From: Lysobacterales bacterium
Lineage (GTDB): Bacteria; Pseudomonadota; Gammaproteobacteria; Xanthomonadales; Marinicellaceae
DNA length: 12,051 nt
Direction: 5' to 3'
NCBI GenBank assembly: GCA_027083915.1
Contig: JALWML010000473.1
Location: 1 to 12,051 of the forward strand
The notes under the pieces are model-generated. The model was given only the letters and a program-made list of their open reading frames with translations. It was not told where the DNA came from and ran no database searches. Below are positions 8,076 to 12,051 of this stretch, piece by piece. A program made the translations under genes and the position numbers. Position 1 is the first letter of the stretch, and the number at the start of each line of letters is the position of its first letter.

Positions 8076-8606
8076 ATGAGCAAAGGGTGTAGTCATAAAA
8101 ACAAAAGAAAAACAATATTTTTAATATTGTTTTTTTTTAGTGCCTATGCTCTTTCGGCCAATAAAATTGGTTTTGTCGATATGGATAAACTTATCGATAA
8201 CTCCCCTCAAATCAGTAATGCTCGAGCTTTAATTACTCGTGAGTTTGAACAGCAATATGCAGATATCGAACAAAAGGAAGCGGATTTAGAACAATTAGAG
8301 AATAGAATCACCAAGGACGGGGCCATGATGTCTTTAGCTGACTTAAAACCACTTCAAGAAAGAGCGCGAATATTAGATAGACAAATTAGACGGGCGAAAG
8401 AAGATTTAAAGGATGCAATCAGTATCCGAAAAAATCAAATCTTAAGTAAAATACAAGATGAACTCAATAAAACAGTGGAACAATATGCCAGAGATAATGG
8501 TTATGACGCGATACTTATTAATGCCATTCTCTATGTCAGCGATGAAATGAATATTACCTCAGAAATTTTACAAATACTAAAAGAAAAAGAAAAGAATGAA
8601 GATTAG
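8076..8606 (+). CDS. skp: Periplasmic chaperone Skp (OmpH family)
   Basis: Skp is a trimeric periplasmic holdase that carries unfolded outer-membrane proteins to BamA. The 176-residue protein has a lysine/arginine-rich start, a hydrophobic core of about residues 13-24 and a likely signal-peptidase site after ALSA. It is followed by NKIGFVDMDKLIDNSP, the conserved opening strand of the mature OmpH fold. Residues about 50-130 are rich in Glu, Lys, Gln and Leu and should form the long coiled-coil tentacles. The C-terminal NGYDAILINAILYVS matches the closing strands of the body. The ATG follows bamA by 13 bases and lacks a clear Shine-Dalgarno sequence, suggesting re-initiation after bamA. It overlaps lpxD by 11 bases. 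Confidence 0.9.
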   Translation: MSKGCSHKNKRKTIFLILFFFSAYALSANKIGFVDMDKLIDNSPQISNARALITREFEQQYADIEQKEADLEQLENRITKDGAMMSLADLKPLQERARILDRQIRRAKEDLKDAISIRKNQILSKIQDELNKTVEQYARDNGYDAILINAILYVSDEMNITSEILQILKEKEKNED

Positions 8607-9615
8607 TCTAGATGAGTTAGCGAGAAGATTTAATAGTAAATTTTCTGGCAATCCTAATCATCAGGTTAATGCTGTAGCAGCTTTGGACTCTGCTGATACA
8701 AATCATATAAGCTTCTTAGCAAATTCCAAATATTCATCACTGCTGAAAACAACAAGAGCAGGAATTGTCATTCTTTCACCTGAAAACAGTAATTCTTTCC
8801 ATGGCAATAAAATTATTGACAAATACCCTTATGTTATGTTTGCTAAGGTTGCTGCTCTTTTTCAAAAATCAAAAAATACCTTGCGAGAAGTTCACCCAAG
8901 TGCAGTGATTTCAGACTCTGCTGTTATAGGAAAAGATGTAGCCATCGGGGCTTTTTCAGTTATAGGAGATAATACAGTAATTTGTGATGATACAGTGTTA
9001 GAAGCGCGTGTCACAATAGGGTATAATTGTCATATAGGTAAAAACTGCCTTATTAAACCGAATGTTGTTATCGCCGACGAATGCAAAATAGGTGACAATG
9101 TTATTTTGCATCCAGGTTGTGTTATTGGCGCAGATGGTTTTGGTTTAGCACGGGATGAAGAAAGGTGGATAAAAGTACCGCAATTAGGAGCTGTAATCAT
9201 TGGCGATGATTGTGAAGTTGGCGCTAATACGACCATTGATCGCGGAACAATGGATGATACTGTTTTAGAAAATGATGTACATCTAGACAATCAAATACAA
9301 ATTGCACATAATGTTAGAATTGGTGCACATACCGTTATGGCGGGATGTTCTGCAATAGCAGGTTCTGCCAAAGTTGGAAAAAATTGCCTGATAGGCGGTG
9401 GTGTTGGAATAATCGGACATTTAGAAGTGTGTGATAATGTCACGTTACAATCTATGGCTTTGGTGACACATTCCATTAAAAAGCCAGGCAGTTATAGTTC
9501 AGTATCACCTTTACAAGAAACCTCTCACTGGCGTAAAAGTGCAGTAAGGATAAAACAATTAGATAAAATAGCTAAACGATTAGCTCGTTTGGAAAAGCAA
9601 GAGAGCAAAAAATGA
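8596..9615 (+). CDS. lpxD: UDP-3-O-(3-hydroxyacyl)glucosamine N-acyltransferase
   Basis: LpxD transfers the second 3-hydroxyacyl chain from acyl-ACP to the 2-amino group of UDP-3-O-acylglucosamine, the third step of lipid A synthesis. It has 339 residues (341 in E. coli). Residues 1-100 form the N-terminal uridine-binding domain. Residues about 100-310 form a left-handed beta-helix of hexapeptide repeats (for example VIGADGFG, IGDDCEVGANTTIDRG). The C-terminal helix ends RLARLEKQESKK. The catalytic base is His238 in the QIAHN motif (His239 in E. coli). The ATG at 8596 lies inside the skp 3' end (11-base overlap), with purine-rich AAAGAAAAG before it. Its TGA overlaps the fabZ start by four bases. 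Confidence 0.97.
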   Translation: MKISLDELARRFNSKFSGNPNHQVNAVAALDSADTNHISFLANSKYSSLLKTTRAGIVILSPENSNSFHGNKIIDKYPYVMFAKVAALFQKSKNTLREVHPSAVISDSAVIGKDVAIGAFSVIGDNTVICDDTVLEARVTIGYNCHIGKNCLIKPNVVIADECKIGDNVILHPGCVIGADGFGLARDEERWIKVPQLGAVIIGDDCEVGANTTIDRGTMDDTVLENDVHLDNQIQIAHNVRIGAHTVMAGCSAIAGSAKVGKNCLIGGGVGIIGHLEVCDNVTLQSMALVTHSIKKPGSYSSVSPLQETSHWRKSAVRIKQLDKIAKRLARLEKQESKK

Positions 9616-10073
9616 CAGAAGAAAAAAATACATTAGACAATGTAGAAGTCACAAAAATAATGAAACTACTACCGCACAGATACCCTTTCTTATTGGTGGA
9701 TAGAGTTATTGACTATAAACTTGGCGAACATTTAACTGCTATAAAAAATGTCACGGTTAATGAACCACATTTTAATGGGCATTTCCCGAAATTCCCTGTT
9801 ATGCCAGGCGTTTTAATTATCGAAGCGATGGCTCAAGCTTCAGGAATATTGTCGCGTTTAGCAATTGGTGAACTAACTGATGAAGAAGATATATTTTATT
9901 TGGTCAAAGTGGATAAAGCAAAATTTACCAAAACAGTAATACCAGGTGATCAGTTGCACCTACATACAACAATTAAACGCAGAATGCGAAACATGGTTCA
10001 ATACGTTTGCCAAGCCTCTGTGGATGGTAAAGTGGTGGCAAAAGCCGAATTATTATGTGCAAGTAAAAGTTAA
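9612..10073 (+). CDS. fabZ: 3-hydroxyacyl-[acyl-carrier-protein] dehydratase FabZ
   Basis: FabZ dehydrates 3-hydroxyacyl-ACP to trans-2-enoyl-ACP in fatty-acid elongation and so competes with LpxA and LpxD for the same 3-hydroxyacyl-ACP pool. The 153-residue hotdog-fold protein has LLPHRYPFLLVDRV, the catalytic His57 in NGHFP and the catalytic Glu71 in LIIEAMAQASG, plus VPGDQ-type IPGDQLHL. Catalytic spacing equals that of E. coli FabZ (His54/Glu68). The ATG overlaps the lpxD stop (ATGA), with GAGAG at 9601-9605 as ribosome site. It sits between lpxD and lpxA, the canonical arrangement. Confidence 0.97.
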   Translation: MTEEKNTLDNVEVTKIMKLLPHRYPFLLVDRVIDYKLGEHLTAIKNVTVNEPHFNGHFPKFPVMPGVLIIEAMAQASGILSRLAIGELTDEEDIFYLVKVDKAKFTKTVIPGDQLHLHTTIKRRMRNMVQYVCQASVDGKVVAKAELLCASKS

Positions 10074-10075
10074 TT

Positions 10076-10855
10076 ATGAGTCAATTGATACACCCAACAG
10101 CCCTCATTGATGCGTCAGCAAAGATTGCTGATGATGTTAAAATTGGTGCTTACAGCATAATTGAATCAGATGTTTCCATAGCATCTGGTACCGAGATTAA
10201 ACACCATGTAACAATTGCTGCTCATACTGATATTGGTAAAAACAACCGCATTTTTCAGTATTCTTCTATTGGTGAAGAGCCACAAGATAAGAAATATAAT
10301 GGTGAGGCTACTCGAACCACAATGGGTGATAACAATACCATCCGCGAGTATGTTACCATAAACCGTGGAACTGTGGATGATTTAGGTGAGACACGAATCG
10401 GCAACAACAATTGGATTATGGCGTATGTACATATTGCTCATGATTGTGTTTTAGCAGATAATATCATTATTGCCAATGGCACAACATTAGCAGGTCATGT
10501 TCATTTAGGAGACTACGTTATATTAGGTGGATTTACCAAGTTGCATCAATTTTGCCGTATAGGTGCTCATGCTTTTACAGCAATGGATACAGGATTTCAA
10601 AAAGATTTGCCGCCTTATGTCATGGCACAAGGCAACCCTGCTAAGCCTCGAATTATTAACGCAGAAGGATTGAAACGTCGCGGGTTTAGTCAAGAGGACA
10701 TCACCGCACTAAAAAAAGCATTTCGATTGCTGTATAAATCGGATTTACGCCTAACCGATGCCTTAGTAGGAATGCAAAAATTAGCAGATAAGCATGCCTG
10801 TGTTCAATTAATGGTTGATTTTATTAATTCAAGTAGTCGTAGTATTGTCCGATAA
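10076..10855 (+). CDS. lpxA: UDP-N-acetylglucosamine O-acyltransferase LpxA
   Basis: LpxA performs the first step of lipid A synthesis, moving a 3-hydroxyacyl chain from ACP to the 3-OH of UDP-GlcNAc. It has 259 residues (262 in E. coli): hexapeptide-repeat left-handed beta-helix to about residue 185, then the C-terminal helical domain with NAEGLKRRGFS. The catalytic His122 is in HIAHDC (His125 in E. coli). At the acyl-ruler position, equal to E. coli Gly173, this protein has Met170 (codon 10583-10585) in AFTAMDTGF. That is the residue type found in Pseudomonas aeruginosa LpxA (Met169), which uses C10 chains. It begins two bases after fabZ. The expected lpxB does not follow. Confidence 0.97.
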   Translation: MSQLIHPTALIDASAKIADDVKIGAYSIIESDVSIASGTEIKHHVTIAAHTDIGKNNRIFQYSSIGEEPQDKKYNGEATRTTMGDNNTIREYVTINRGTVDDLGETRIGNNNWIMAYVHIAHDCVLADNIIIANGTTLAGHVHLGDYVILGGFTKLHQFCRIGAHAFTAMDTGFQKDLPPYVMAQGNPAKPRIINAEGLKRRGFSQEDITALKKAFRLLYKSDLRLTDALVGMQKLADKHACVQLMVDFINSSSRSIVR

Positions 10856-10865
10856 GAGAAACAAA

Positions 10866-11927
10866 ATGGAGCACAATAAGTTTAGAGTTATTGTTACAGG
10901 ACGCTATAAAAAACATATTGATGAGGCTATCGCAGCTGAGCGAATAGGACGAGAATCTGAGATCACTCCAACACAAGCATTGACAATTATCCAATCAAGA
11001 GAATCATATGTTTTATATGAGTCAATAGAGCATGCAAAAGCTTATCAAATCAAACGCTTTTTACAAGACAGTGGTATTGAAATAAAGCTGGAACCGGCTT
11101 TAACATATTATGGCAAGGTAGCAGAAGAAACAAAAGAGCAAGAAAAAAAACAAGGACTATTGCAACGCATAAAAAATCTATTTAAGAAGAAAAAAGTCGT
11201 CGAACAACAAGTCAATATCAATTGGGAAGATAAACCACGGTTTAATCGCAGTACAATAATTTACAGCCATAAAATAAAATTGCCAATTGGTTTGATGATT
11301 AAGGCTGCACTTGTGTTATTTGGGATTTGGTATTTTTGGTTGAAAGCCATTACAACGGATATTTCAGGAGATGGTTTTGATGAATATGGGGATCCCATTG
11401 TGCTTGTATTTACAAGTAAAAGTTGTTTAGCTGATTGTTCTAAAGTTTTGGGAAATTTGAAAATGAGAAAAGTTCCTCATGAACATTATATTATCAACAC
11501 AAAATTAAAAGATGATGATAAGTATAAGTTATGGAAAAAATACGGTAAAAATAAATTTCCATTGGTCATGGCTGGCAAAAACACATTAACAGATAGTAGT
11601 AATACGGGTTTAATTGAATTATTGGGAACGACATTTGGAAATCAATATTTAACTTCAATTGAAAAAGAACTTTATAGCAAACATTTTCATGAAGATAGCA
11701 CACCAAAGATAGCAATTTATTGCAAAAGTAATAATGGTGTCTGTCAACAGCTAAATAAAAAACTAAAAATTGCCAGTTTAAAATTTAACTATATAGAAGT
11801 CGATAAACTAGACAATACTAATACTGTGGTGGAAACTTTGGAATTAAAACAATACCCTACCATTTGGAAAGGCTATAAAAAAGCCCACGGTACAGATGTT
11901 AGTGGTATCTCATTGATGTTTGATTGA
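10866..11927 (+). CDS. Single-pass membrane protein with two degenerate glutaredoxin/thioredoxin-like domains, function unknown
   Basis: I do not recognise this gene. The 353-residue protein has four parts. Residues 5-78 are a small alpha/beta domain (FRVIVTG..., ...AKAYQIKRFLQDSGIEIKLEP) whose pattern loosely recalls the L7/L12 C-terminal fold. Residues 84-138 are a very basic linker with KNLFKKKK at 103-110. One membrane segment lies at about 139-161. Two thioredoxin-fold-like units follow, at about 177-255 (VLVFTSKSC, Cys187 and Cys191, FP at 231-232) and 280-345 (IAIYC, Cys286 and Cys293, YP at 330-331). Charge bias puts the N-terminus in the cytoplasm and the tandem units in the periplasm. 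The spacing is C-x3-C in the first unit. In the second, Asn290 sits where the nucleophilic Cys is expected. Neither has a normal CxxC. ATG 10866 has AAGAGA at 10854-10859; a TTG at 10815 would add 17 residues inside lpxA. It starts 10 bases after lpxA. Confidence 0.8.
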   Translation: MEHNKFRVIVTGRYKKHIDEAIAAERIGRESEITPTQALTIIQSRESYVLYESIEHAKAYQIKRFLQDSGIEIKLEPALTYYGKVAEETKEQEKKQGLLQRIKNLFKKKKVVEQQVNINWEDKPRFNRSTIIYSHKIKLPIGLMIKAALVLFGIWYFWLKAITTDISGDGFDEYGDPIVLVFTSKSCLADCSKVLGNLKMRKVPHEHYIINTKLKDDDKYKLWKKYGKNKFPLVMAGKNTLTDSSNTGLIELLGTTFGNQYLTSIEKELYSKHFHEDSTPKIAIYCKSNNGVCQQLNKKLKIASLKFNYIEVDKLDNTNTVVETLELKQYPTIWKGYKKAHGTDVSGISLMFD

Positions 11928-12051
11928 AAATAGCGGATGAAAAAGAGAAATCAGCATCTGTAGGAATTTTAGGAAAAACAAAGCCCCTGCAATCAAGCTT
12001 CTCCTCGAAAATATAAATTCTCTCTTTTCGAGGCTTGAATCTCTCTAAAAA
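11928..12051. other. Terminal non-coding stretch with a bulged hairpin at 11993-12038
   Basis: No convincing gene start is visible in the last 124 bases. Bases 12003-12011 (CCTCGAAAA) and 12025-12033 (TTTTCGAGG) are a perfect 9-bp inverted repeat with a 13-base loop. Outside it, TCAAG (11993-11997) pairs with CTTGA (12034-12038) after a 5-base bulge on the left side. No T-run follows on either strand, so an intrinsic terminator is not well supported. It could be a transcript-end structure or part of a dispersed intergenic repeat cut by the window edge. Confidence 0.45.

Noticed and set aside
10815..10865. Extended TTG start for the last gene
   Set aside because: It would lie entirely inside the lpxA 3' end and add a hydrophobic stretch encoded by lpxA in another frame. 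The ATG at 10866 has a good ribosome site and begins the folded domain.
11922..12018. Short + strand frame beginning TTG just after the last gene (about 30 codons, ending TAA near 12016)
   Set aside because: It is too short, has no ribosome-binding site, and its translation shows no recognisable family motif. Also rejected was MKKRNQHL from ATG 11938.
11899..12051. A minus-strand frame open for 50 codons from the window edge to a TAA at 11899-11901
   Set aside because: It could be the C-terminus of a convergent gene, but it crosses the inverted repeat, overlaps the end of the + strand gene, and its translation resembles no family I know. The evidence is too weak to call.

Overview
The window is one densely packed, co-directional gene block, all on the + strand. 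It runs tsf (3' end) - pyrH - frr - uppS - cdsA - dxr - rseP - bamA - skp/ompH - lpxD - fabZ - lpxA, followed by an unrecognised membrane-anchored gene with two glutaredoxin/thioredoxin-like domains. The gene order, especially cdsA-dxr-rseP-bamA-skp-lpxD-fabZ-lpxA, is that of Gammaproteobacteria. Here dxr lies after cdsA, as in Pseudomonas-type genomes, not between frr and uppS as in Escherichia coli. The DNA is AT-rich. The proteins can be followed residue by residue against gammaproteobacterial homologues recalled from memory, so a low-GC gammaproteobacterium is the best reading; genus cannot be fixed.

Layout: positions 1-1424 hold translation and nucleotide genes (elongation factor Ts tail, UMP kinase, ribosome recycling factor). 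Positions 1450-4163 hold isoprenoid, cell-wall and phospholipid precursor genes (UppS, CdsA, Dxr). Positions 4156-8606 hold envelope quality-control and outer-membrane assembly genes (RseP, BamA, Skp). Positions 8596-10855 hold early lipid A and fatty-acid genes (LpxD, FabZ, LpxA). Genes overlap by 4-11 bases or sit within tens of bases of each other, so translational coupling and co-transcription are likely. The largest gap between genes is about 66 bases. No tRNA, rRNA, CRISPR or recognisable insertion sequence was seen.

Together the genes build the Gram-negative envelope. Dxr and UppS lead to the undecaprenyl carrier. CdsA makes CDP-diacylglycerol. FabZ, LpxA and LpxD make and use 3-hydroxyacyl chains for lipid A. 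Skp and BamA deliver and insert outer-membrane proteins, and RseP belongs to the sigma-E envelope stress pathway.

Points that stand out: (1) rseP is broken by a frameshift that separates its two catalytic motifs. (2) The usual lpxB does not follow lpxA; a novel-looking tandem thioredoxin-fold membrane protein does. (3) A perfect 10-bp inverted repeat spans the frr stop just before a TTG-started uppS lacking a Shine-Dalgarno sequence. (4) LpxA carries Met at the acyl-chain ruler position, predicting short C10-type chains. (5) BamA has exactly two cysteines, both in one barrel-region insert and not at the E. coli site. (6) The last 124 bases have no convincing gene but hold a bulged hairpin.
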